Notes: generated by a model from the sequence alone, not told the origin. Positions 17,364-26,534 are shown, counted from the stretch's first letter. The stretch is 44,710 bases of DNA from Actinoplanes oryzae (GCF_030757795.1 NZ_JAUQWH010000064.1:1-44710); one strand, 5' to 3'. Numbers and translations are program-made.

Positions 17364-17412
17364 TCGAAGAGAATCCCGGTGATCTGCCCAGCCTCCCGCT
17401 GCCAGCCCTCCG

Positions 17413-17541
17413 TCGCCCGGCCTCGACGCCGCGGACCGGGCCGCCCTGGCGGCGGGGGCCCGGCGGCTGACCCTCGGCGACGGGCGCAGCCGGGTCTACG
17501 CCAGTCCGGCGGGCCACCCCTTCTGCCTGCGGGCGGCCTGA
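17413..17541 (+). pseudogene. C-terminal remnant of a VOC/glyoxalase-like protein
   Basis: In one frame the bases read SPGLDAADRAALAAGARRL, then TLGDGRSRVYASPAGHPFCL and a stop at 17539-17541. The pattern RVYxxPAGHPFCL is the C-terminal end of a common actinobacterial VOC (vicinal oxygen chelate) family. The frame has no start and no N-terminal domain upstream, where the DUF4396 promoter lies. It is a truncated leftover. Confidence 0.6.
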
Positions 17542-17545
17542 CCCC

Positions 17546-18409
17546 TCAGTACGCGTGGACGACCGCGGACATGTCCTCGCCCCCGTGGCCCGCGGCCGAG
17601 GCGGCGCCCACCCGGTCGATGACGGCCTCGACGAGCGTGGTGTCGGTGCCCGCCGCGCGCATGGCGTCGGCGATCAGGCGCTGGTCCTTGCCGACCCCGT
17701 CGAGCGCGAACGCCGGCGCGAAGTCGCCCGCGATCATCGCCTTGCCCTTGGCCTGCACGTACGGGGAGTCGACCGCGCCGCCCGCGACCGCCTCGAGGAA
17801 CTGGGCCGGGTCGAGGCCGAGCCCGCGGGCCATCGCGACGGACTGGGCGACGCCGTTGACGACCACGCCGATCCACGCGTTGGCGACCAGCTTGAGCTTG
17901 CTCGCGTCGCCCGGCTCCTCGCTGACCCACTGCGTGCGCGCCCCGATCGCGTCGAACACGGGCGCGACCTTGTCCCGCAGCGCCGACGGGCCGGAGGCGA
18001 GCACGACGAGCTGCCCGTTCTCCGCCGGCTGCTTGGTGCCGAGGACGGGCGCGTCGAGGAACGCCACGCCGGCGTCGGCGGCCAGCGCGGCGAGCCGGGC
18101 GGCGCCCTCGACGCCGACGGTGCTGCTCTGCACCCAGACGGCGCCCGGCTTGAGGGAAGGCAGAGCGGCCGGCACCGTGGCGGCGACCGAGTCGGCGTCG
18201 TAGAGCATGGTGATCACCACGTCGGCACCGGCGACCGCCTCCGCCACGGTCGGGGCCACCGTGGCGCCGTCCGCGGCCAGCGGCGCGGCCTTGTCGGCGG
18301 AGCGGTTCCAGACCGTGACGGGCAGGCCCGCCCGCAGCAGGCTGTGGGTCATGCCGGTGCCCATGATGCCGGTGCCGAGCACCGCGACGGAGAGAGTCAT
18401 GACCGTCAT
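17546..18409 (-). CDS. NAD(P)-dependent oxidoreductase, 3-hydroxyisobutyrate dehydrogenase family
   Basis: 287 aa. The N-terminal Rossmann fold starts VAVLGTGIMGTGMTHSLLRAG, with the dinucleotide loop GTGIMG. The conserved substrate-side motif is FLDAPVLGTKQPAENG, and the catalytic lysine lies in the helix SKLKLVANAW. This is the beta-hydroxyacid dehydrogenase fold (3-hydroxyisobutyrate, tartronate semialdehyde, glyoxylate or imine reductases); the exact substrate cannot be told. The ATG at 18409 overlaps the stop of the upstream surface-protein gene by four bases (ATGA); an ATG at 18400 is also possible. The last residues are DMSAVVHAY. Confidence 0.9.
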   Translation of the reverse strand: MTVMTLSVAVLGTGIMGTGMTHSLLRAGLPVTVWNRSADKAAPLAADGATVAPTVAEAVAGADVVITMLYDADSVAATVPAALPSLKPGAVWVQSSTVGVEGAARLAALAADAGVAFLDAPVLGTKQPAENGQLVVLASGPSALRDKVAPVFDAIGARTQWVSEEPGDASKLKLVANAWIGVVVNGVAQSVAMARGLGLDPAQFLEAVAGGAVDSPYVQAKGKAMIAGDFAPAFALDGVGKDQRLIADAMRAAGTDTTLVEAVIDRVGAASAAGHGGEDMSAVVHAY

Positions 18410-21400
18410 GATGCCCGCCGCCGCCCGGTTCGCACCTGGCGGTGCCGTCCGATGACCTTCGCCACAGCGGGGTGCCGGCTGCCGGCCAGGCCGAGGGCGA
18501 CGAGCGCCGCCCCGGCGAGGATCACGAGCAGGCCACCGCCGGCGAGGGTCAGGACGTCGGCGCCGGTCAGCGGCAGCTTCGCGGCGTCCGTGCTGTCCGG
18601 GGCGCCGGTCACCGAGATCGTGATCGTGCCGGTCGACGTGTTGCCGTCGGCGTCGACCACGGTGTAGGTGAACGAGTCCGCGCCGACGTAGTCGTCGATC
18701 GGCGTGTAGGTCACCGTGCCGTCCTTGTTGACCTTGACGGCGCCGTGGCGGGGCTTGCTGACGCCCTTGAGGGTCAGCTTGTCGCCGTCGGCGTCGGTCG
18801 CCTTCTCCAGGACGTTCACCGTCGTCTTCGTGCTGCGCGGGATCTGCACGGCGTCGTCGCCGGCCTGCGGCGCGGCGGGCACCCGCACGTCCACGCTGCC
18901 GCGGGCCTCGTTGCCGTCCTTGTCGCGCACCACGTACTCGAAGGAGTCGCGGCCGGTGAAGCCCGGCCGGGGCGTGTAGGTGACCGTCCCGTCGTCGTTG
19001 AGCACCACGGTGCCGTGCGCGGGCTGGGTGACGCTGATCAGCTCGACCGGGCGGCCACCCTGGTCCGTCGTGGGCACCTTGACGTCGACGGGCTCGCCGG
19101 GTCCGGACTTGACTGCCTTGTCCGGTACGGCCGGCGCCGGCGCGACGGTGATCGTCACCGTGGTCGTGGCGGTGCCGCCGAAGCCGTCGCTGATCGTGTA
19201 GGTGAACGTGTCCTTGCCGGAGAACCCGGCCTCCGGCGTGTACGTCAGGTCGGCGGACACGGTGCCGTGCGCGGGCTGCGTACGGGAGACGACCGTCAGC
19301 TTGTCCCCGTTGGCGTCCGTGTCGTTGCGCAGCACGTCCACGGCGACCGGCCTCAGGTAGGGCGTGCCGGCCGCATCAGGTACGGCCACGGGTACCGCGT
19401 TCGCCACGTCGACGCTCACGAGCGCGGTGGACGGCTGCCCGTCCGAGTCGACGACGGTGTAACCGAAGCTCACCGTGCCCCGGAAGCCGGCCGGCGGCGT
19501 GTAGGTGACGGTCGTTCCGTCGGTCGTCACCGTGCCTTGGGCCGCCCCGGACGCGTCGAGCGGCGGGTAGACGGTCTTGACGGTCAGCTTGTCGGCGTCG
19601 CCGTTGGGGTCGGTGTCGTTGCCGAGCACGTCGATGACCACCGGGGTGCCGGCCTGCGCGACACCCTTGTCCCCGGCGGCCTGCGGCACGTCGTTGTCCA
19701 CCACGACGGTGACGACCGCGGTGGCCGTACCCCCGTGTCCGTCACTCACCGTGTAGGTGAACGTGTCCGTGCCCCGCCAGGCGCCCGGCTGGTAGGTCAC
19801 GACGCCGGGCGCGGTGATCTCGGCCGTGCCGTGGGCGGGCCTGGTGACCTTGACGACCTCGAGCGTCTGCCCGCCGGCGCCCACGTTGGCGTCGGTGTCG
19901 TTGAGCAGCACCGAGATGTCCACGGCCTGCCCGGGCCTCGTGCTGTAGCCGGCATCGGCCGTGGCCACGGGCGGCGCGTTGGCGACGGTCACCGACACGG
20001 TGGCCGCGCTCGTGCCGCCGGCCGCGTCGGTGACGGTGTAGGTGAACGAGTCCGGGCCGCAGTAGCCGGTCGCCGGGGCGTACACGATGGTGCCGTCCGG
20101 GTTGACGGCGATCGAGCCGTGTGCCGGCTGCGGACCGGCCGTCACGGTGAGCGTGTCGTTCTCGGCGTCGGTGTCGTTGGCGAGCACGTCGATCGCGACC
20201 GACTGGTTCGTCGGCGTGCTGCGCGGGCCGTCGTCGGCGGCCACGGGAGCGGCGTTGACGGTGACCGTGACGGTGCCGTTGGCGGTACCGCCGTTGCCGT
20301 CGCTGACGGTGTAGACGAACGTGTCCGTCCCGTGGAAGCCCGCCGCCGAGGTGTAGACGACAGCGTCACCGTCGCCGGTCACCGTGACCGTGCCGTGCGC
20401 ACCTGCGGTCACATTGATCACCACGAGCTGGTCGCGGTTCGCGTCCGTGTCGTTGGCCAGCACGGTGACGCGCGTCGCGGTCCGCGGCTGCGCCCGCACG
20501 GCATCCGGTACGGCCACCGGCGGCGCGTTGAGCACGGTGATGCTGATGACCGCGGAGTCGTACCCGCCACGCCCGTCCGTGACCGTGTACGCGGCCGTGT
20601 CCGTCCCGTGGAACCCGGCGTCCGGCGTGTAGGTGACCGTGAGCCCGTCGGTCGACACGACGCCGTGCGCGCCCCCGGTGACGGCCGTGACCGTCAGCGG
20701 GTCGTTGCCGGCGTCGCTGTCGTTGAGCAGCACGGGGATGTCCACGGCGGTGTCGGTGGGCGTGGTCGCGGCGTCCGCCCCGGCGGCCGGCGGCGTGTTC
20801 TGCACGGTGATCGTGACGGTGGCGAGCGCGGTGCCGCCGTGCCCGTCACTGACCGTGTAGGTGAACGTGTCCACGCCCAGGAACGTGGGCGCCGGCGTGT
20901 AGACGAGCTGTGTCCCCGACCGCGTGACCGTGCCGCCCTGCGCGGCGGCCGCGTCGAAGGAGAGCACGGACAGGACGTCGTCCGGGTTCTCGTCGGTGTC
21001 GTTGAGCAGCACGGGGACGGTCACCGAGTGGCCGGCCTCGATCGTGCGGGCGTCACCGGCGGCCACGGGCACGGCGTTGCCGACCGTCACGGTGATCGAC
21101 GACGTGGCCGTGCCGCCGTGGCCGTCGCCCACCGTGTAGGCGACCGTGTCCGTACCGGAGAAGCCCTGGTCCGGCGCGTAGCGCAGGGTGCCGTCGGGCT
21201 GCAGTGTGACCACCCCGTGCCCGGCGGGACCGGCCGAGGTGACGGTGAGGGTGTCGTTGTTCGGGTCGGTGTCGTTGGCCCGGGCATCAATGATCACGGC
21301 CTGGTGGTACGGCGTGGTCGCGGTGTCCGCCACGGCGGTCGGCGGCGCGTTCGCGACCGTCACGGTCAGGGTCGCCGTCGAGCTGCCGCCCTTGCCGTCG

Positions 21401-24129
21401 CTGATCGTGTAGGACAGCGTGACCACCCCGGAGAAGGTCGCCGGGGGCACATAGGTGACCGTCGAGCCGTCGGTGCTCGCGGTGCCGCGCTGGGTGCCGC
21501 CGCTGTCCCGGGGCACGCTGATGCCCGTGATCGACAGCGGGTCGTTGTTCGGGTCGGTGTCGTTGGCACGCACCGCGACGGTCACATTGGTCAGATACGG
21601 CGTGGTCGCGTTGTCGTTGACGGCCGTGGGAGCCTGGTTCGCCACGGTCACCGTGACGGTGCCGACGGAGGTGCCCCCGTCACCGTCGCTGATCGTGTAC
21701 GTGAACGAGGCGCTGCCCCCGAACGAGCTCGACGGCGTGAAGGTCACCGTGCCGTCGTTGTTGTTGACGACCGCGCCCGTGGCGGCGCCCCCGGACGGCT
21801 GGGTGATCGACGTGACGGACAGCGTGTCGCCGTTGGGGTCGGTGTCGTTGGCGAGGACATTGATCGTGGCGGCGGTGCGGGCGGCCGTACCCGTGCTGTC
21901 CGCGACGGCCGTGGGGCCCGCATTGGCGACCGTGACGGTGAGCGTGCCCGTCGCCGTCCCTCCCCGCGGGTCCGCGACCGTGTAGGTGATCGTCTCGACA
22001 CCCTTGAAACCGAGGTTCGGCGTGTACGTGATCGTGTTGTCACCGTTCACGACGGCGCCGCCGTGCGCCGGGGTGTTCACCGACTGCACGTGCAGCGCAT
22101 CGCCGTCCGGGTCGGAGTCGTTGCTCAGCACCGTACGCGTGACAGCGGCACCGTTCGTGGTGCTGCCCGTGTCGGCGCCCGCCACCGGGGCGCGGTTGAC
22201 CGCGAGGGCGATGGCGGCCGTGTTGTTGGCCGTGGCCGAGTCGGCGTACTTGCCGGAGACCGTGGCCGTGGCGGTCGCCGGGTCCGTGGCGGAGTTGCCC
22301 GCGACGGCGTCGATGTGGGTGGTGACCGTGGCGCCCGTGGCGATGGTGCCCAGGGCACAGGTGGCGACCTGGCCGGACACGGCACACGCACCGCCGGATG
22401 ACGGTGTCACCCCGGCCGGCAGGGTCAGCGTGAGCACGGAGTTGAGCTGCGCGTCCGGGCCGTTGTTGATGACGGTCAGGTCGTAGCCGACCGGGTCCGG
22501 CGTGCCGTCCTTCTGCACGCGGGCCGGGGTGACCGTGCCGGTGACCGCCAGGTCGGTGGCCGCCGCCGTGACGGTGACCGTGCTGACGTTGCTCGCCTGG
22601 TTGACCGTCAGCGGCGGGTTGGAGCTCGCGCCCTTGGCGGACATGTTGGCGACGTTCGTGATGACGTAGCCGCCCGGCGTGTCCGGGTCGACGCGCACCT
22701 GGTACTTGATGACCGTCGAGGAGCCGATCGCCAGCGCGCCGCCGGCGGACGCGGTCGCCCCGGATCCCAGCCGGAAGGTCGCCGTGCCGGCCGAGAGATC
22801 GGCCTGGTCGTCGCCGGTGGCGTCGGTACGGGACGCGCCGTCGACCTGCAGCGAGCCGGGCACGTAGACCGTGCCGGCCGGGATCGCGTCGCTGACCAGC
22901 AGGTCCGTGGCGCCGTCGTTGCCCTCGTTCTTGACCGTGACCGTGTACTCGATCACGTCGCCGGGCTTCACCGAGCCGCCGTTGAGGTCGGTGGGCGTGA
23001 CGACGGCGTCGATGTCGGGTGCGAACAGGTCGGTCGCCATCGTCACCACGCCCGGGTAGAACGTGTCCTGCGACGTCGACAGGTTCAGCGTGGCGCTGGT
23101 CTTGCCGTTGCCCAGGGCGGTCGTGGTCGTCACCTGGTCGATGTCGACGGCCATGAGGTTGGCGAAGCTCGGGTTGCGCGCGGTGTCGCGCACGCCGTCG
23201 TCGCTCACGCTGGAGTTGAAATAGTTGTTGGCCGGGTTCGACGCGTCGGACAGCGTGGTGCCGTCCAGCTTGAGGGCGTCGCCGGTGATGCCCAGGTCAC
23301 CCTCGTAGGCGACCGTGCCGATCTTCGACTTGACCGTGCCCGTCGGCGGCGTCTGGAAGCCGCTCACCGTGATGTCGACGCTCGGCGTGGCGGGCGTGCC
23401 CGAGCTGTTGATGTAGCCGAAGCCGTCGAAGATCGTCAGGTTGCGGACCGGCTCCGCCGGGTTCCGGTACGCGATGACCAGCGCCCAGCCGGCGTAGCGC
23501 GAGTCGTTCTGGGTCGCCTGCACGTTCGCGACCGTGTAGACGCCGCTGCCCGCCCCGGCGACCCGGGACGTCACGTCGGCGAAGCCCTGGTAGAACTCGC
23601 GGCCCGTGATGGTCGCGCTGTCGACGCGGCTCGCGGTGATGTCGGCGTACGCGCCGCCGGGGACCTTGAACTTGACCTTGTCCTTGTCCGCCACGCTCGG
23701 CGTGGCGATCGGCACGGCCCCGCTGTTGGTGTTGGTGGCCGACTCGGTGTCGCCGCTCCAGTAGAGCCCGGCCCACAGCACGCTGCTCCCGGACGCCAGC
23801 GTCAGCGTGCTGCTGCTGGAGTTGAAGGTGCCCGAGTCGCCGTCGATGTCGACGTAGCGCATCTCGAAGTTGTCGTTGTTCGTGGTGGTCCCGTTGGACC
23901 CGTTCTGCGCGGCCGTGCATCCACTGGCCGTGGTGTCACACGTCAGCAGCGTGTTGCCGCGCAGCAGGATGCCGCCGTTGGTGTTCGTGCCGAACCGCAT
24001 GCCGAACGCCGTCGTCACGTCCGCCTTCGCGTCCGGGCTGAACACCAGGGCCGTCCCGGCCAGGAGCAGCACAATGACGTACAGGGCGAGTTCCCGGTCC
24101 GCAGACCGGCGTGTCCGTCGTCGCTGCAT
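18406..24129 (-). CDS. Giant LPxTG-anchored surface protein with tandem cadherin/Ig-like domains
   Basis: 1907 aa. The N-terminus has a basic stretch and a hydrophobic signal (LALYVIVLLLAGTALVF). Residues about 40-370 form a beta-rich head (FGTNTNGGILLRGN, VLWAGLYWSGD). Two DUF11-like domains follow (EYTVTVKNEGNDGATDLLVS and YDLTVINNGPDAQLNSVLTL). Next come 13 tandem domains of about 90 residues on the plan PVAxxD..VLxNDTDxxxDxLTV..HGTV..YTPxxGFxGxDxFTYTVSDGxGG, the Big/cadherin-like calcium-binding type. Domain 12 lacks the NDTD loop. The C-terminus is a sorting signal: LPLTG, a membrane span and a basic tail (RTGRRRAS). Sortase should attach it to peptidoglycan as an adhesin or stalk. No sortase gene is in the window. 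No ribosome binding site is obvious before the ATG. Confidence 0.9.
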   Translation of the reverse strand: MQRRRTRRSADRELALYVIVLLLAGTALVFSPDAKADVTTAFGMRFGTNTNGGILLRGNTLLTCDTTASGCTAAQNGSNGTTTNNDNFEMRYVDIDGDSGTFNSSSSTLTLASGSSVLWAGLYWSGDTESATNTNSGAVPIATPSVADKDKVKFKVPGGAYADITASRVDSATITGREFYQGFADVTSRVAGAGSGVYTVANVQATQNDSRYAGWALVIAYRNPAEPVRNLTIFDGFGYINSSGTPATPSVDITVSGFQTPPTGTVKSKIGTVAYEGDLGITGDALKLDGTTLSDASNPANNYFNSSVSDDGVRDTARNPSFANLMAVDIDQVTTTTALGNGKTSATLNLSTSQDTFYPGVVTMATDLFAPDIDAVVTPTDLNGGSVKPGDVIEYTVTVKNEGNDGATDLLVSDAIPAGTVYVPGSLQVDGASRTDATGDDQADLSAGTATFRLGSGATASAGGALAIGSSTVIKYQVRVDPDTPGGYVITNVANMSAKGASSNPPLTVNQASNVSTVTVTAAATDLAVTGTVTPARVQKDGTPDPVGYDLTVINNGPDAQLNSVLTLTLPAGVTPSSGGACAVSGQVATCALGTIATGATVTTHIDAVAGNSATDPATATATVSGKYADSATANNTAAIALAVNRAPVAGADTGSTTNGAAVTRTVLSNDSDPDGDALHVQSVNTPAHGGAVVNGDNTITYTPNLGFKGVETITYTVADPRGGTATGTLTVTVANAGPTAVADSTGTAARTAATINVLANDTDPNGDTLSVTSITQPSGGAATGAVVNNNDGTVTFTPSSSFGGSASFTYTISDGDGGTSVGTVTVTVANQAPTAVNDNATTPYLTNVTVAVRANDTDPNNDPLSITGISVPRDSGGTQRGTASTDGSTVTYVPPATFSGVVTLSYTISDGKGGSSTATLTVTVANAPPTAVADTATTPYHQAVIIDARANDTDPNNDTLTVTSAGPAGHGVVTLQPDGTLRYAPDQGFSGTDTVAYTVGDGHGGTATSSITVTVGNAVPVAAGDARTIEAGHSVTVPVLLNDTDENPDDVLSVLSFDAAAAQGGTVTRSGTQLVYTPAPTFLGVDTFTYTVSDGHGGTALATVTITVQNTPPAAGADAATTPTDTAVDIPVLLNDSDAGNDPLTVTAVTGGAHGVVSTDGLTVTYTPDAGFHGTDTAAYTVTDGRGGYDSAVISITVLNAPPVAVPDAVRAQPRTATRVTVLANDTDANRDQLVVINVTAGAHGTVTVTGDGDAVVYTSAAGFHGTDTFVYTVSDGNGGTANGTVTVTVNAAPVAADDGPRSTPTNQSVAIDVLANDTDAENDTLTVTAGPQPAHGSIAVNPDGTIVYAPATGYCGPDSFTYTVTDAAGGTSAATVSVTVANAPPVATADAGYSTRPGQAVDISVLLNDTDANVGAGGQTLEVVKVTRPAHGTAEITAPGVVTYQPGAWRGTDTFTYTVSDGHGGTATAVVTVVVDNDVPQAAGDKGVAQAGTPVVIDVLGNDTDPNGDADKLTVKTVYPPLDASGAAQGTVTTDGTTVTYTPPAGFRGTVSFGYTVVDSDGQPSTALVSVDVANAVPVAVPDAAGTPYLRPVAVDVLRNDTDANGDKLTVVSRTQPAHGTVSADLTYTPEAGFSGKDTFTYTISDGFGGTATTTVTITVAPAPAVPDKAVKSGPGEPVDVKVPTTDQGGRPVELISVTQPAHGTVVLNDDGTVTYTPRPGFTGRDSFEYVVRDKDGNEARGSVDVRVPAAPQAGDDAVQIPRSTKTTVNVLEKATDADGDKLTLKGVSKPRHGAVKVNKDGTVTYTPIDDYVGADSFTYTVVDADGNTSTGTITISVTGAPDSTDAAKLPLTGADVLTLAGGGLLVILAGAALVALGLAGSRHPAVAKVIGRHRQVRTGRRRAS

Positions 24130-24215
24130 CGTGTGTCCTGGCCCCAGCCGCTCGCATCCACCTCAGGGCAGATGGATCCCTGAGTTCTCCGAGTCTGGGG
24201 ACCGTCGGGTGCGAT

Positions 24216-24240
24216 CCGGGTGCAGGACGACTGCACCCGG
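24216..24240 (-). terminator. Perfect 10-bp stem-loop between Asp23 and surface-protein genes
   Basis: CCGGGTGCAG, a five-base loop GACGA and CTGCACCCGG form a perfect hairpin. It lies 157 bases past the stop of the Asp23 gene and 87 bases before the surface-protein start, both on the minus strand. There is no T-run, which is usual for actinobacterial terminators. An operator is the alternative. The rest of 24130-24396 holds nothing else I recognise. Confidence 0.5.
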
Positions 24241-24396
24241 GTCGCAACCCGCAACCTGCCGCCCTCCGCCGTGGTAACGCCGCGTCCCGCCCAGCGCCCA
24301 CGCCGAGCTGGACCGCCTCGAGCAGTCCGCCGCGGCTTCTTCCTCAGCGGCGCAGGAGAGCCGCCGCCTGGGCGGTGGCATGAGCGGGGCGGGAGG

Positions 24397-24858
24397 TCAG
24401 ACGGCGTCGTCCATGCGGATGTCGTCGACCTTGACGTCGACGCCGGCGACGTGGAGGCCGTAGTTCTCGACCTCTTCGATGATGCGGATGCGGACCAGCG
24501 ATGTCACGTCGCTGACGACCTCGCCGGCGGCGATGACCAGGACGACCGTGATGAAGACGTCGGTGCCCTGGACCTTGGCCGACACGCCGCGGCGGGCGTC
24601 GCCGACCTCGTCGAGGCCGACCTTGTCGAGGACGGCGTTGACGAAGCGGGCCACGTCGCCGCCGAGCTCGGCCACGCCGGGGACCGAGCGGGCGGCCGCG
24701 GCGGCGATCTTCTCGACGACCTCGGGGTGGACCTTGGTGGCGCCGCGGAAGGGGGCGGCCTCGACGACCAGGGCGCCGCCCTCGGCCGGGGGCACGCCCG
24801 GGACCACGGCGGGCAGGAACAGCTCCTGGGTCTGGTCGGCCCGGAATTCCTCGGTCAT
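24397..24858 (-). CDS. Asp23/Gls24 family envelope stress protein
   Basis: About 153 aa from the ATG at 24858, which has AGGGGGG about six bases upstream. The Asp23 core runs from ATKVHPEVVEKIAAAAARSV through GVSAKVQGTDVFITVVLVI to VDVKVDDIRMDD. Family members are cytoplasmic proteins tied to cell-envelope stress and cell-wall homeostasis, often held at the membrane by partner proteins. Residues 1-45 are an acidic, proline-containing N-terminal extension. It follows a strong terminator, so it has its own promoter. Confidence 0.9.
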   Translation of the reverse strand: MTEEFRADQTQELFLPAVVPGVPPAEGGALVVEAAPFRGATKVHPEVVEKIAAAAARSVPGVAELGGDVARFVNAVLDKVGLDEVGDARRGVSAKVQGTDVFITVVLVIAAGEVVSDVTSLVRIRIIEEVENYGLHVAGVDVKVDDIRMDDAV

Positions 24859-24911
24859 GCCCGCCCCCCTGTCATGGTCCACTTCGGCCACGCGGCAGCC
24901 TATCGAACGGC

Positions 24912-24942
24912 GGAACCCGGCCGCGCATCGCGACCGGGTTCC
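24912..24942 (-). terminator. Terminator hairpin of the DHA2 exporter gene
   Basis: GGAACCCGG and CCGGGTTCC pair perfectly, and the 13 bases between them contain a further CGCG-CAT-CGCG stem, giving a 13-bp stem with one C-A mismatch. It starts 19 bases after the exporter's stop on the minus strand. Confidence 0.7.
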
Positions 24943-24960
24943 TGTTCGTGCCGGGTGAGC

Positions 24961-26451
24961 TCAGTGGGCCATCGCCGGCGGCGCGTCCGGGTCCACGTCG
25001 AGCGGGCCGGTGCGGAAGAGCACCGCCGCCACGATCGCGGCCAGCAGGAAGAAGCCGGCCGACCACCAGAACACGGTGTGGTAGCTGGCGAGCTGCGCCT
25101 CCATGGCGAGCGTCGGGGTCGGCGTTTTGCCCTCGGCGAAGTCGGTGGCCGCGCTCGCCGCGAAGGAGCTGAGCAGCGCGGTGCCGATCGAGCCGCCGAC
25201 CTGCTGCACGGTGTTGATCATCGCCGAGGCCACGCCCGCGTCCCGGTGTTCGACGCCCGAGGTGGCGGCGTTCTGGGTGGGCGCGAACACCAGGCCGAGC
25301 CCGAGACCGACCACGATCAACCCCGGCAGGACCCCCGACGCGTACGTGGAATCGAGGTCCAGCCGCGTCAGCCACACCATGCCGGCGGCGCCGAGCAGCG
25401 CGCCCAGCGGGACCAGCGGCCGCGGGCCGATCTTCGGGGTGAGGATCGAGCCGGCCGTGGTGGCCGTGAGCATGATGCCGCCGAGCATCGGCAGGAACGC
25501 CAGCCCCGTCTTGACGGGGGTGAACCCGAGCACGGCGGTCAGGTAGTACGTCAGGAACAGGAAGATGCCGAACATGCCGGCGCCCGAGATCGCGATGGAC
25601 GCGTACGAGCCGCCGCGGTTGCGGTCGAGCACCACGCGCAGGGGCAGCAGCGGGTTGGCGACGCGCCGCTCCACGACGACGAAGGCGACCAGGACCAGCG
25701 CACCCACGATGATCGGGCCGAGCGTCCAGCCCGCGGTCCAGCCGTCGGTCTCGGCGTTGGCCAGGCCGTAGACCAGCGCGACGAGACCGACGACGGCGGT
25801 CACCGTGCCCGCGAGGTCGAGCCTGGCGTGCTTCTGCACCGGCTCGCTGTGCAGCTTGAGGGTGGCGCCCACCACGGCGATCGCGGCGATCACCAGGTTG
25901 ACGTAGAGGCACCAGCGCCAGGACACGTACTCGGTGAGCACGCCGCCGAGCAGCAGACCGATGCCGCCGCCCGCGCCGGAGATGGCGCCGAAGATGCCGA
26001 AGGCCTTGCCGCGCTCGGCGGGCTCGGTGAACGTGGTCGAGAGCAGCGACAGCGCGGCCGGGGCGAGCGCCGCGCCGAAGGCACCCTGCAGGGCCCGGGC
26101 GACGATCAGCAGCTCGAGGTTCTGCGCGGCGCCGCCGAGCGCCGAGGCCAGGGCGAAGCCGATGAGCCCGATGAGGAACATCCGCTTGCGCCCGACGAAG
26201 TCGGACAGGCGCCCGCCGAGCAGCAGGAGGCTGCCGAAGGCCAGGGCGTACGCCGTGACGACCCACTGCCGGTCGGCGTCCGAGAAGGCCAGGTCGGCCT
26301 GGGCCGTGGGCAGCGCGATGTTCACGATCGTGGCGTCGAGCACCACCATGAGCTGGGCGAGGGCCAGCACGACCAGGGCCCACCACCGGCCGTTGTCCGC
26401 CGCCGGATGCTTGGGTGGCGCCGATTCGTGCCGATCCAGTGCTGTTGTCAT
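24961..26451 (-). CDS. MFS drug exporter, DHA2 (EmrB/QacA) family, 14 TM
   Basis: 496 aa, proton-driven efflux of drugs or toxic compounds across the cell membrane. The first span holds ALVVLALAQLMVVLDATIVN, with the acidic residue typical of DHA2. Motif A is GGRLSDFVGRKRMF and motif C is GAISGAGGGIGLLLGG in span 5. About 14 hydrophobic segments can be counted. It is divergent from a TetR regulator at 26553, and two matching operators lie between them, so it is very probably repressed by that regulator and induced by its ligand, perhaps a transported drug. Confidence 0.93.
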   Translation of the reverse strand: MTTALDRHESAPPKHPAADNGRWWALVVLALAQLMVVLDATIVNIALPTAQADLAFSDADRQWVVTAYALAFGSLLLLGGRLSDFVGRKRMFLIGLIGFALASALGGAAQNLELLIVARALQGAFGAALAPAALSLLSTTFTEPAERGKAFGIFGAISGAGGGIGLLLGGVLTEYVSWRWCLYVNLVIAAIAVVGATLKLHSEPVQKHARLDLAGTVTAVVGLVALVYGLANAETDGWTAGWTLGPIIVGALVLVAFVVVERRVANPLLPLRVVLDRNRGGSYASIAISGAGMFGIFLFLTYYLTAVLGFTPVKTGLAFLPMLGGIMLTATTAGSILTPKIGPRPLVPLGALLGAAGMVWLTRLDLDSTYASGVLPGLIVVGLGLGLVFAPTQNAATSGVEHRDAGVASAMINTVQQVGGSIGTALLSSFAASAATDFAEGKTPTPTLAMEAQLASYHTVFWWSAGFFLLAAIVAAVLFRTGPLDVDPDAPPAMAH

Positions 26452-26471
26452 CTGTTACGCGCTCCCCGCGA

Positions 26472-26494
26472 AAGTTGAGGTTCGTCCTCCACTT
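26472..26494. promoter_or_regulatory. TetR operator 1, exporter side
   Basis: AAGTTGAGG, five bases, then CCTCCACTT: an inverted repeat with arms matching in 8 of 9 positions. It lies 20 bases upstream of the exporter ATG. Confidence 0.75.
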
Positions 26495-26511
26495 CGGCAG
26501 CCTAGCCGGTC

Positions 26512-26534
26512 AAGTTGAGGAATCATCTCCACTT
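26512..26534. promoter_or_regulatory. TetR operator 2, regulator side
   Basis: AAGTTGAGG, five bases, then TCTCCACTT: the second copy of the same dyad, 40 bp from the first (about four helical turns). It sits just upstream of the -10 box of the regulator gene. Confidence 0.75.

Noticed and set aside
18442..22401. 1319-codon plus-strand open frame opposite the surface protein
   Set aside because: Antisense shadow of a strongly repetitive gene; its own sequence is Gly/Arg/Val-rich with no fold, while the minus strand has a complete exported protein.
24293..24396. Possible coding tail (HAELDRLEQSAAASSSAAQE) on the plus strand
   Set aside because: No start, no family, and the frame continues antisense into the Asp23 gene; most likely compositional.
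24220..26478. 752-codon plus-strand open frame
   Set aside because: Antisense to the Asp23 and exporter genes, hydrophilic low-complexity composition, and it runs through a terminator hairpin.
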